A stretch of 60,397 nt of DNA from Bacteroidaceae bacterium (GTDB lineage Bacteria; Bacteroidota; Bacteroidia; Bacteroidales; Bacteroidaceae): positions 1-60,397 of the forward strand of contig JAFZVN010000092.1 of assembly GCA_017617805.1 (NCBI GenBank), written 5' to 3'. Of the stretch, positions 16,099 through 24,208 are shown in pieces. The notes under the pieces were generated by a model. It ran no database searches, was not told the DNA's origin, and was given only the letters and a program-made list of their open reading frames with translations. The stretch's first letter is position 1. Each line of letters opens with the position of its first letter. The position numbers were made by a program, and so were the translations under genes.

Positions 16099-18264
16099 AT
16101 GCGTACACATAAACAGAGACATAGAAGAAGATGGATGATGGGCTGGGCACTCATGTGTCTCACCCAGACATTGTTGGCACAAGACATCGTGCAGGGTGAT
16201 TCGCTGCAGGAGGTGGTTGTGACAGGTACTGGTACCCAGCACCTGCTGAAGGATGCGCCTGTACAGACGGAGGTGATCGATAAGCAGATGCTGAAGAACT
16301 TCTCAGGCAGTTCGCTGGCAGACATCCTCTCTGGTCTGACAGCATCGTTTGCCTTCAACGAGGGCGATATGGGCAGTCAGATGCAGATGAACGGACTGGG
16401 CAACAACTACATACTAATCCTTATCGACGGCAAACGCATTCACGGAGACAGTGGTGGAGAAAATGACCTCGGACTCATAGACCCGCACAACATCGAGAAA
16501 ATAGAAATTGTGAAGGGAGCTTCATCGGCACTTTACGGAAGTGATGCCATCGCTGGTGTGGTGAACATCATCACCAAGAAGCACAGCACCGAGGGATTCC
16601 TTTTCGAGAACACCACAAGAGGAGGTTCTTATGGAGAATTGCGCCAGCACAACGGCATTGCTCTGAACTTCGGCAAACTAAGCAGTTACACCAACTTCCA
16701 GTTGCAGCATAGCGATGGATGGCAGAACACCTCTCGGGAAGACCCCCATCAGACGGAGTTTGTCATCACCGACTCGCGCAACAAGACCGTGAACCGATAC
16801 ACCAACTGGCAAGTGGCAGAGCACCTCACCTATACGCTCAACAAAGACATTGAACTCTACGCTGACGGCACGCTCTACCGCAAGCGCATCTACCGACCCA
16901 GCGGCAAGCATCCAGGGGTGGACGTCAAGACTTTCGACATGCGCTACAACAATGCCTCGGCTTCTGTTGGTGGCAAGTGGAAACTGAACGACACCGACCT
17001 CATCACCCTCGATGTGGATTGGAACCGTCATGCTTATTACTATGAATTCACCGCTGTCACGCTAACCGATGGGTATGTGAACGGACAGCCTACCTCATAC
17101 TTCCCCTACTACCCTGGGCAACACCAATTGCAGAGTGATCAGCAACGGACAATGGCACATCTGAAGGGAGTGTTCACCCTGCCACACCACCAGCGTCTGA
17201 GCACAGGCATGGAGTGGCGTTACGACTGGCTGAAAGCACCGAATCGGGTGGAAGGAGGTAAGGCCACAGACAACACGGAGGCGCTCTATGTGCAAGACGA
17301 ATATGATCCAGTGGAGTGGTTCAATGTGACAGCAGGATTGCGTTTGAATAAGAATCAGCAGTTCGGTTGGCACCTCACGCCCAAAGTATCCACGATGATC
17401 AAGTGGGCAGACCTGCGCATTCGTGCCACATGGAGCCAAGGTTTCAAAACCCCTACTCCAAAGGAACTCTATTACCAGTATGTGCGCAACATGAACGGCA
17501 CCTATCTCTTCCTCGGCAACACCAACCTGAAGCCTCAGGCCAGCAACTATTTCTCGTTAGGCTTCGAATACAATCACGGAGGATTCTCCGTCACTGCCAC
17601 AGGCTACTACAACCAGGTGAACGACATGATTTCCCTCGTCACCATTCCCAACAACGAAGCGCCCATCGACTTATACACAAAGTATCTTCCCATCAAAACA
17701 CGACGTTACCAGAATTTGGAATCGGCCAAGACATACGGAGCGGACGTGACCCTGCGTTACCGCATCAATAAGGAGTGGACTGCAGGACTCGCATACAGTT
17801 ATTTGGACACCGATGCGGAGATGTATGATACGGAAGATGATGTGTTAAAGAGTGTGGTCATCGATGGTATGGCACACCACAAGGGTAACTGCTATGTGAC
17901 TTGGAACCACACGATGAAGAACGAGAACACGTGGGGGGCAGGTATTTATGGACGTGCATCGACCAAACGATATTACCAGCTCAACGGCAACGGCAAGGGC
18001 TATCAGTTGTGGCGACTGACAGGCAACTATGCGTTCAGTGCCAAGCGTGGCAAACAAAGGCCACTCAACTTTAATGTGGAGGCAGGCATTGATAATATAT
18101 TTAATTATGTGGACAAGACCGACCACGGCTTGCATCTTGGCACTACTACGCCAGGCATCACCGTGTATGCTGCTTTTACCATCCGATTCAATCATGGCAA
18201 AAAACTTTTCAATAACTATAAGTCTAACTCTTTAAATCAAAACGACAATGAAAATTTCGATTAA
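16099..18264 (+). CDS. btuB: TonB-dependent receptor, BtuB-like corrinoid transporter
   Basis: A 721-residue outer-membrane receptor with an N-terminal signal sequence (WALMCLTQTLLAQ), a Ton-box-like DSLQEVVVTGTGTQ, and a plug domain with QMQMNGLGNNYILILIDGKR and IEIVKGASSALYGSDAIAGVVNIITKK. A 22-strand barrel follows with the usual FKTPTPKELYYQY and NLKPQASNYFSLGFEYN motifs. Direct control by the cobalamin riboswitch makes corrinoid the likely substrate. There is no SusC-type carboxypeptidase-like N-terminal domain. The 3' end lies 49 bp before the CbiK-like gene. Confidence 0.9.
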   Translation: MRTHKQRHRRRWMMGWALMCLTQTLLAQDIVQGDSLQEVVVTGTGTQHLLKDAPVQTEVIDKQMLKNFSGSSLADILSGLTASFAFNEGDMGSQMQMNGLGNNYILILIDGKRIHGDSGGENDLGLIDPHNIEKIEIVKGASSALYGSDAIAGVVNIITKKHSTEGFLFENTTRGGSYGELRQHNGIALNFGKLSSYTNFQLQHSDGWQNTSREDPHQTEFVITDSRNKTVNRYTNWQVAEHLTYTLNKDIELYADGTLYRKRIYRPSGKHPGVDVKTFDMRYNNASASVGGKWKLNDTDLITLDVDWNRHAYYYEFTAVTLTDGYVNGQPTSYFPYYPGQHQLQSDQQRTMAHLKGVFTLPHHQRLSTGMEWRYDWLKAPNRVEGGKATDNTEALYVQDEYDPVEWFNVTAGLRLNKNQQFGWHLTPKVSTMIKWADLRIRATWSQGFKTPTPKELYYQYVRNMNGTYLFLGNTNLKPQASNYFSLGFEYNHGGFSVTATGYYNQVNDMISLVTIPNNEAPIDLYTKYLPIKTRRYQNLESAKTYGADVTLRYRINKEWTAGLAYSYLDTDAEMYDTEDDVLKSVVIDGMAHHKGNCYVTWNHTMKNENTWGAGIYGRASTKRYYQLNGNGKGYQLWRLTGNYAFSAKRGKQRPLNFNVEAGIDNIFNYVDKTDHGLHLGTTTPGITVYAAFTIRFNHGKKLFNNYKSNSLNQNDNENFD

Positions 18265-18313
18265 GCGAGAGCAGAACAAGCAGGCTTGCTCTGCCGAGAG
18301 TAAGAAATTTGGG

Positions 18314-19480
18314 ATGAAATCCAACACAATTAAGTTTCTCATGGCGGCTGCAGTAGCCCTCATGACGGCTATGAGCTTCACCGCTTGTAGCAGCGACGAT
18401 GATGACAACTCATCAAACTATCAGAAGTATCAACAAGAAGTGACTAACATGGTCAACAAGCAGAAGAAGAACGACAAGGTGATCCTGATTGTTGCTTTCG
18501 GTTCCACTTGGCAGCAGGCGTACGACACCTTCGAGAAAGTGGTGGACGACTACAAGGCCAACTTCTCGGGTTGGGATGTTTACCTTTCTTTCTCTTCCAT
18601 CGAGTGCATCAACAATGCCCGTGCTGGTGAGAATGTGGCTCCTAAAGATTATTATGATCCAGAGCACTGGCTCAATGCCATTGGTCAGGCTGGCTACAAG
18701 CAGATTGTGGTGCAGTCTTTGCAGGTAATCCCTGGTGAGGAGTATCGCAATGTGCGTGACTCGTATGTCAAGAACTTCATGAACAACAAGAACGGCAACT
18801 TTACCACAGCCTATATGAAGTCACTCGACCAGAACGTGGTGATTGGCACTCCACTGATGGCTGAGGAGAGCGATGCAGAGAAGCTTGCCAAGGTGCTGAA
18901 CAATGAGTCCGACATCAAGGCAGCCGCTGCTGAAGGTATTGTGGCATTCATGGGTCATGGTAATCCAGAAGGTTACGACTACTATGGTGGCAATATCCGC
19001 TATGTGCAGTTGGAGCAATATCTCCGTGCCCTTAATAAGAACTACTATGTGGGCACTGTTGACATGGAGCAGACATTGGTGAATGACGTGCTGGCAAATA
19101 TCGCTGGACGTGACGTCACTTATGAAGTTGGTGCTATCAGCTTGGACGTTAACTACCCGGCCAACACTGCCACCAAGGCACAACTGTTCGTACTGATGTC
19201 CATCGCCGGTGACCATGCCCACAACGATATGGCTGACGAAGATGACGAGGAAAGCTGGTTCTCCATGTTCAATGAGAAGGGCATCGAGACAGCAGCATAT
19301 GAAACCACCTTCAAGGAGGCTTGTCTGAAGGGTTACAAGGCAGGCGACGAATACATCCCCGCACTTGCTGAACGTGCTGCTGTGCGCAAACTCTGGATGA
19401 ACCACACTCGTGAGGCCATCAACAAGTTGGGCACTGAGGATGCCCTCTCTACGCCGACTACAGCGCCTGATGAGGAATAA
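18314..19480 (+). CDS. cbiK: CbiK-type sirohydrochlorin cobaltochelatase, predicted surface lipoprotein
   Basis: The core matches class II chelatase CbiK: VILIVAFGSTW near the N-terminus, VVQSLQVIPGEEYRNVR with the conserved Glu, AFMGHGNPEGYDYY with the metal-binding His, and SIAGDHAHNDMADEDDEESW with the second His. The SLH histidine of enteric CbiK is Gln here. Unusually it has a lipoprotein signal (FLMAAAVALMTAMSFTAC) followed by SSDDDD, which matches the acidic surface-export signal of Bacteroidetes lipoproteins. The mature protein is therefore predicted outside the cytoplasm, between two TonB receptor genes. It could insert cobalt, strip metals, or capture tetrapyrroles. The frame is open to an ATG at 18248 inside btuB, but 18314 starts a proper signal peptide. 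Length is 388 residues, longer than the ~260 of enteric CbiK. Confidence 0.85.
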   Translation: MKSNTIKFLMAAAVALMTAMSFTACSSDDDDNSSNYQKYQQEVTNMVNKQKKNDKVILIVAFGSTWQQAYDTFEKVVDDYKANFSGWDVYLSFSSIECINNARAGENVAPKDYYDPEHWLNAIGQAGYKQIVVQSLQVIPGEEYRNVRDSYVKNFMNNKNGNFTTAYMKSLDQNVVIGTPLMAEESDAEKLAKVLNNESDIKAAAAEGIVAFMGHGNPEGYDYYGGNIRYVQLEQYLRALNKNYYVGTVDMEQTLVNDVLANIAGRDVTYEVGAISLDVNYPANTATKAQLFVLMSIAGDHAHNDMADEDDEESWFSMFNEKGIETAAYETTFKEACLKGYKAGDEYIPALAERAAVRKLWMNHTREAINKLGTEDALSTPTTAPDEE

Positions 19481-19505
19481 GCAAGGGTATTTCCATTCAA
19501 TATCA

Positions 19506-21572
19506 ATGATAAAAAAAGTGTTTTTCGTGGCGGCACTCTCATGCGGGGGCGCCGCTTTTGCCCAAGTACATAGGATGGAGCGTGTGGACTCCACTGTGAC
19601 GGAACGCATCTACAACCTCAATCCTGTGGTGGTAACGGGATCTGGACATCATCAGCGGTTGAAATCGACTGCCACTCCTGTACGAGTGCTGTCGGCTCAA
19701 GAGATACATGAGCAAGGCATCAGCACCTTCGATGGAGCATTGACCCGTATGATGCCACAGGTATCGATGGCACCCAATTCGATGGGCACTTTCCTTCGTC
19801 TGAATGGACTGGGCAACAAGTACATCCTCATCCTCATCAATGGACAGAAGTTGACGGGCGATATATCGAATAATGTGGATTTGAACCGCATCAACATGTC
19901 GAGAGTCAAGCGCATCGAGGTACTGGATGGTGCGGCATCGTCACTGTATGGTTCGGATGCCATCGCTGGTGTCATCAATATCATCACCGACCAGCCCACA
20001 CAGAACCTCGTTTCGGTGGAAAGTAACACTCGTGTCTCTGGCAAGGGACAACTGACGGAGGCGGTCACACTCGACATCTTCACGCATGGCTTCGGTTCCT
20101 ACACCTCGTTCACTCATGACCGTGCTGACAGTTACCAGAACAACCATCTGGAGTATGTGAAGGGGTCGGACACTGAGACACAGCCAACCATTGCACCACT
20201 CTATACAGGTTATCGTTCCAATCTCGTAGGACAGAAATTCACCTATTCGCCCAATGACAAATTGGCCTTGAATAGTGGTTTCGAGTATTCCTATAAAATG
20301 ACGGATCGCCCCGACACTCGTGCCGACATCACGGGAGGTACTGACTATGAGATGCGGTACAAGGGCATCCGATGGAATGCTGGCGGCATCTACAAGTTCA
20401 CACAGAAGAACTCTCTGCAAGCGACTTTCACTGCCGACCGCTTCCGATATGGTAAGGAATATGATGTGGAAAACAAGACTTATCAGGTAGGCGACTATAT
20501 TCTCTCGAAGAGTCAACATGCATACGAAGCTGACATCAAATCCATTCTTGGATTGGTCAGAACTGGTACAACCATCTTCGGAGCAAACTGGCGCAGGGAC
20601 GAACTCGAAGCCAGTTCCGGAAACATCGACAAAGGGGTATATACCATCGCCCTCTATGGACAGCATGAGCAGAAGTTCCTCCATTGCATGACTGCCACAA
20701 TAGGGGCTCGCTACACACATCATCAAACTTTTGGCGACCACTTCACGCCCAAGGCAACGCTGATGTATTCCCAACAGGCTTTCAATCTCCGTGCCACTTA
20801 CTCCGCTGGTTTTCGTGCACCAGGACTGGATGAGCTTTACTACCATTATTATGCTGTCAATCGTGGTAAGCCCCAAATCAGTTTCGGAAATCAGAACCTA
20901 AAGCCCGAGAAGAGCAATTACTTTGCCCTCAATGCAGAATACCACACGGATATGCTATTGGTGAGCGTGACGGGTTACTTCAACCGCATCAATGACATGG
21001 TCGTCAAAGAGAACATTGACATTGAGCAAACTTCGCTTGCCGTGCTCCAAGGAGAGTTTCCTGAAATGACCACAGATGAAGCAACCAAGTTGGAACGCTA
21101 TGCCCTCTACCAAAACAGTGACAAGGGAGATGTGAAGGGTGTACAGGTAAATGTATCAGCCAACCTCTTCCGAGGTTTTAATCTCTGTGCCAATTGGGCT
21201 TACACTTATGCTCGAACCCAGAGCGATGGTAAATGGAGCGTGCTGGAGCGCAGCATTAGAAATACGGCTACCATTGCTGCCAATTACCACCATGCATGGC
21301 ACAAATATGCCCTCAACATCAACCTCAATGGCCGTCTCCAATCCAGCACCTACTACACTGGCTCATACGAAGATGCCCCAGGCTATGGTCTATGGAATCT
21401 CAACACCACCCATACGTTCGACTGCTCTCAGTTCCTGCTCGAACCCAGCCTCGGCATCGATAACATCTTCGACAAGACAGACCACCGCATTGACTCCTCC
21501 ATCCGTAAGGTTGCACTCTACCATCCAGGTCGAATGCTCACTGTTGGTCTCAAAGTGAAGTTCAAGCAATAA
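19506..21572 (+). CDS. TonB-dependent receptor (second receptor of the B12 locus)
   Basis: A 688-residue outer-membrane receptor with a signal peptide (MIKKVFFVAALSCGGAAFAQ), a Ton-box region LNPVVVTGSGHHQRL, a plug (LRLNGLGNKYILILINGQKLTG, VLDGAASSLYGSDAIAGVINIITD) and a beta barrel (FRAPGLDELYYHYYAV, NLKPEKSNYFALNAEY). It parallels btuB closely in the plug, suggesting duplication, but the barrels differ. The Met at 19506 was preferred over upstream starts because it gives the signal peptide and leaves a 25-bp gap to the chelatase gene. The substrate is probably a corrinoid, a precursor, or whatever the surface chelatase acts on. Confidence 0.88.
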   Translation: MIKKVFFVAALSCGGAAFAQVHRMERVDSTVTERIYNLNPVVVTGSGHHQRLKSTATPVRVLSAQEIHEQGISTFDGALTRMMPQVSMAPNSMGTFLRLNGLGNKYILILINGQKLTGDISNNVDLNRINMSRVKRIEVLDGAASSLYGSDAIAGVINIITDQPTQNLVSVESNTRVSGKGQLTEAVTLDIFTHGFGSYTSFTHDRADSYQNNHLEYVKGSDTETQPTIAPLYTGYRSNLVGQKFTYSPNDKLALNSGFEYSYKMTDRPDTRADITGGTDYEMRYKGIRWNAGGIYKFTQKNSLQATFTADRFRYGKEYDVENKTYQVGDYILSKSQHAYEADIKSILGLVRTGTTIFGANWRRDELEASSGNIDKGVYTIALYGQHEQKFLHCMTATIGARYTHHQTFGDHFTPKATLMYSQQAFNLRATYSAGFRAPGLDELYYHYYAVNRGKPQISFGNQNLKPEKSNYFALNAEYHTDMLLVSVTGYFNRINDMVVKENIDIEQTSLAVLQGEFPEMTTDEATKLERYALYQNSDKGDVKGVQVNVSANLFRGFNLCANWAYTYARTQSDGKWSVLERSIRNTATIAANYHHAWHKYALNINLNGRLQSSTYYTGSYEDAPGYGLWNLNTTHTFDCSQFLLEPSLGIDNIFDKTDHRIDSSIRKVALYHPGRMLTVGLKVKFKQ

Positions 21573-21585
21573 CCTCTTCAATCGC

Positions 21586-21616
21586 TTGGAGCGTATTGAA
21601 ATAATCACTATCTTTG
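21586..21616 (+). promoter_or_regulatory. Internal promoter ahead of the cbi fusion genes
   Basis: TTGG near 21586-21589 and TATCTTTG at 21609-21616 form a -33/-7 pair about 20 bp apart. The ATG at 21624 is only 7 bp past the box, so this promoter would give a leaderless or nearly leaderless mRNA that lacks the riboswitch. Confidence 0.6.
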
Positions 21617-21623
21617 CCGCCGT

Positions 21624-23024
21624 ATGAAAAAGATTATCGTTGCAGGCATCGGGCCAGGTAGCCCTGAAGATATCACGCCAGCAGTTATCAAAGCTGTGGG
21701 TGAGGCAGATGTGGTCGTTGGCTACAAATACTATTTTCAATTTATCACACCTTATCTGAAAGAAGGGTGCGAGTGTATCGACACAGGCATGAAGCATGAA
21801 CGCGAACGTGCGGAACAAGCCTTCCAACTCGCAGAACAAGACAAGACTGTTGTGGTCATCTCTTCTGGCGATGCTGGCATCTATGGTATGACACCGCTGA
21901 TTTTTGAGATGAAGCGGGAGCGGCACAGCGACATCGATGTGGAGGCTTTGCCAGGCATTTCGGCTTTCCAGAAGGCGGCATCCCTGCTCGGTGCACCAGT
22001 GGGACATGACTTCTGTGTCATCTCCCTCAGCGACTTGATGACTCCGTGGGAAGTCATCGAACGGAGAATCAAAGCCGCAGCTATGGGTGACTTCGTGACG
22101 GCAGTATATAACCCGAAATCGAACGGACGATACTGGCAACTCTATCGTTTGCAGGAGATTTACCTGAAGTATCGAACTGCGGAAACACCCGTTGGTTATG
22201 TGCGCCAAGCTGGCAGAGAGGAACAGGAAATCAAGGTAACGACCCTCGGCGAATTCGATCCAGAGGCTGTGGATATGTTTACTGTCATCCTGATTGGTAA
22301 TTCGCAATCGTATATTACTGATGAGAAAATCATTACGCCTCGTGGCTACTATCGTGAGAAGCAAGAGTCCGACGTGAAGCCTGGGCAGCAGATTATGATA
22401 GAGTCGTTCCGCACCATCAGTAGTGAGCTGAGACGGAAAGACTATCCTTTAGACCATCTATGGGCTCTGCTCCACGCCATCCATACCACTGCCGATTTCG
22501 ATATGGAGAGGATTCTCTATACGGATGACCATGCCGTAGAGGCGTTATATAATAAGGTTAAGGACGGCTCGCTGAAAACGATTGTGACAGATGTGACAAT
22601 GGTGACCAGTGGTATCAGAAAAGGTGCATTGCAACGGCTCGGAATAGAGACGAAGTGCTATCTCAGTGACCCACGTGTTGCAGAAATGGCAACGGAGACG
22701 GGCATCACGAGAACACAGGCAGGCATCCGTCTCGCCGTACAGGAACACCCAGATGCACTCTTCGCCTTCGGCAATGCTCCCACTGCCCTCATGGAACTCT
22801 GCGACCTCATTTGTAAAGGTAAAGCCCATCCGGCTGGCATCATCGCCGCACCTGTCGGCTTCGTCCATGTGAAGGAATCCAAGCATATGGTCAAACCATT
22901 CCGCAATATTCCAAAGATTATCGTTGAGGGCAGAAAAGGCGGTTCGAATCTTGCCGCCACGCTCTGCAATGCCATCCTCACTTTCGATGACGCGGCACAA
23001 CTAAAACCAGGACGAGACTTATGA
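21624..23024 (+). CDS. cbiHC: Fusion: precorrin-3B C17-methyltransferase (CbiH/CobJ) + precorrin-8X methylmutase (CbiC/CobH)
   Basis: Residues 1-~240 are a tetrapyrrole methylase of CbiH type: IIVAGIGPGSPEDITPAV, VVISSGDAGIYGM, VEALPGISAFQKAAS and VTAVYNPKSNGR. From about residue 253 a CbiC domain follows: IMIESFRTISSEL, HTTADFDM, TDVTMVTSGI and FAFGNAPTALMEL...HPAGIIAAPVGFV. The first domain contracts the ring; the second moves the C11 methyl to C12 to give cobyrinate. The enzymes are not consecutive in the pathway, so the fusion is more likely about co-expression or channelling in a complex. The stop overlaps the next ATG by 4 bp. Confidence 0.93.
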   Translation: MKKIIVAGIGPGSPEDITPAVIKAVGEADVVVGYKYYFQFITPYLKEGCECIDTGMKHERERAEQAFQLAEQDKTVVVISSGDAGIYGMTPLIFEMKRERHSDIDVEALPGISAFQKAASLLGAPVGHDFCVISLSDLMTPWEVIERRIKAAAMGDFVTAVYNPKSNGRYWQLYRLQEIYLKYRTAETPVGYVRQAGREEQEIKVTTLGEFDPEAVDMFTVILIGNSQSYITDEKIITPRGYYREKQESDVKPGQQIMIESFRTISSELRRKDYPLDHLWALLHAIHTTADFDMERILYTDDHAVEALYNKVKDGSLKTIVTDVTMVTSGIRKGALQRLGIETKCYLSDPRVAEMATETGITRTQAGIRLAVQEHPDALFAFGNAPTALMELCDLICKGKAHPAGIIAAPVGFVHVKESKHMVKPFRNIPKIIVEGRKGGSNLAATLCNAILTFDDAAQLKPGRDL

Positions 23025-24208
23025 AGACATGTGATATCATAGGGATAAGCGACAGTCACAAACAGTGGTTCCCTCCAGAGGTGATGGACATCATCAAATG
23101 TGGAAGGGTATTCTCTGGCGGTAAGCGTCATCACGAAATCGTCGCATCACTGCTACCAGAAGGTGCTGTGTGGATAGACATTACCGTTCCTTTGGATCAT
23201 GTGTTTGAGCAATATGAACATTATGACCACCTTGTCATCTTTGCTTCAGGTGATCCGCTCTTCTTCGGTTTTGCCAACACGGTACAGCGTGAGTGCAAGA
23301 ATGTGACGATGAAGGTGTTCCCATCCCTCAACTCACTTCAGATGTTGGCTCATCGGATGGGCGTGGCTTATCACGATATGCATACAGTGTCTCTGACAGG
23401 CCGTGACTGGCAACAACTGGACGAGGCCCTGATTCATGACGAAACGATGATAGGATGCCTGACCGACAGGACAAAGACACCACACACCATCCATCAACGT
23501 ATGACAGAATACGGTTATACGAACTACCGCATGACAGTCGGGGAGCATCTGGGCAATGAAGAAAAAGAACGTGTAAGTTCCTACGACGAACAGACCACGT
23601 ATGACCATCCTAACTGTATCATTCTGCAACAGACATCCCAACGTGTACGACCGTTCGGCATCCCCGATTGCGAGTTCACGCTCCTTGATGGTCGCGAGAA
23701 GATGATCACCAAGATGCCCATCCGTCTCCTCACCCTCCAAGCCCTCGACTTGCCAAAGAGACATGTGCTCTGGGACATCGGTTTCTGCACAGGAAGTATC
23801 TCCATAGAGGCACGCTTGCAGTTTCCTCATCTGCACATCGAAGCCTTCGAAATACGTCCTGAATGCGAAGCAATCATATATGAAAACGCACGCAAGTTCG
23901 GAGCTCCAGGCATTAACGTGAATATCGGAGACTTCCTCGAAACAGACATATCTTCACTTTCCCGTCCTGATGCCGTATTTATAGGTGGACATGGTGGGCG
24001 ACTAAAAGAGATCATGGCAAAAGTCTTGACTGTCTTGACAGACGATGGCATCATCGCCTTCAACAGCGTCACCTCATCTGCTGTTCCAACCAACAGCCAC
24101 CAACTCTGGGACGAAGCCTGCCAAGAACTGGGTCTGCATCAACAACCATCCCTCCGCATCCAACTCAACGACTATAACCCCATCGAGATACTGACATGCA
24201 AAAGATAG
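23021..24208 (+). CDS. cobL: Precorrin-6Y C5,15-methyltransferase (CbiE-CbiT fusion, CobL type)
   Basis: 395 residues. The N-terminal ~205 form a CbiE methylase (IIGISDSHKQWFPPEV, VFSGGKRHHEIV, HLVIFASGDPLFFGFANTV). From about 225 a Rossmann SAM-methyltransferase of CbiT type follows, with HVLWDIGFCTGSISIEARLQFP as the SAM motif and PDAVFIGGHGGRLKEIM. CbiT methylates C15 and decarboxylates the C12 acetate; CbiE methylates C5. The first SAM motif is IGFCTGSIS, where family members usually have a G-A/C-G-S pattern, still compatible with binding. It overlaps its upstream neighbour by 4 bp and its downstream one by 13 bp, so all four fusion genes are co-translated. Confidence 0.93.
   Translation: MKTCDIIGISDSHKQWFPPEVMDIIKCGRVFSGGKRHHEIVASLLPEGAVWIDITVPLDHVFEQYEHYDHLVIFASGDPLFFGFANTVQRECKNVTMKVFPSLNSLQMLAHRMGVAYHDMHTVSLTGRDWQQLDEALIHDETMIGCLTDRTKTPHTIHQRMTEYGYTNYRMTVGEHLGNEEKERVSSYDEQTTYDHPNCIILQQTSQRVRPFGIPDCEFTLLDGREKMITKMPIRLLTLQALDLPKRHVLWDIGFCTGSISIEARLQFPHLHIEAFEIRPECEAIIYENARKFGAPGINVNIGDFLETDISSLSRPDAVFIGGHGGRLKEIMAKVLTVLTDDGIIAFNSVTSSAVPTNSHQLWDEACQELGLHQQPSLRIQLNDYNPIEILTCKR

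Noticed and set aside
18248..18313. Upstream ATG start for the CbiK-like protein
   Set aside because: It adds a 22-residue hydrophilic stretch before a complete lipoprotein signal and overlaps btuB. Not impossible, but less likely.
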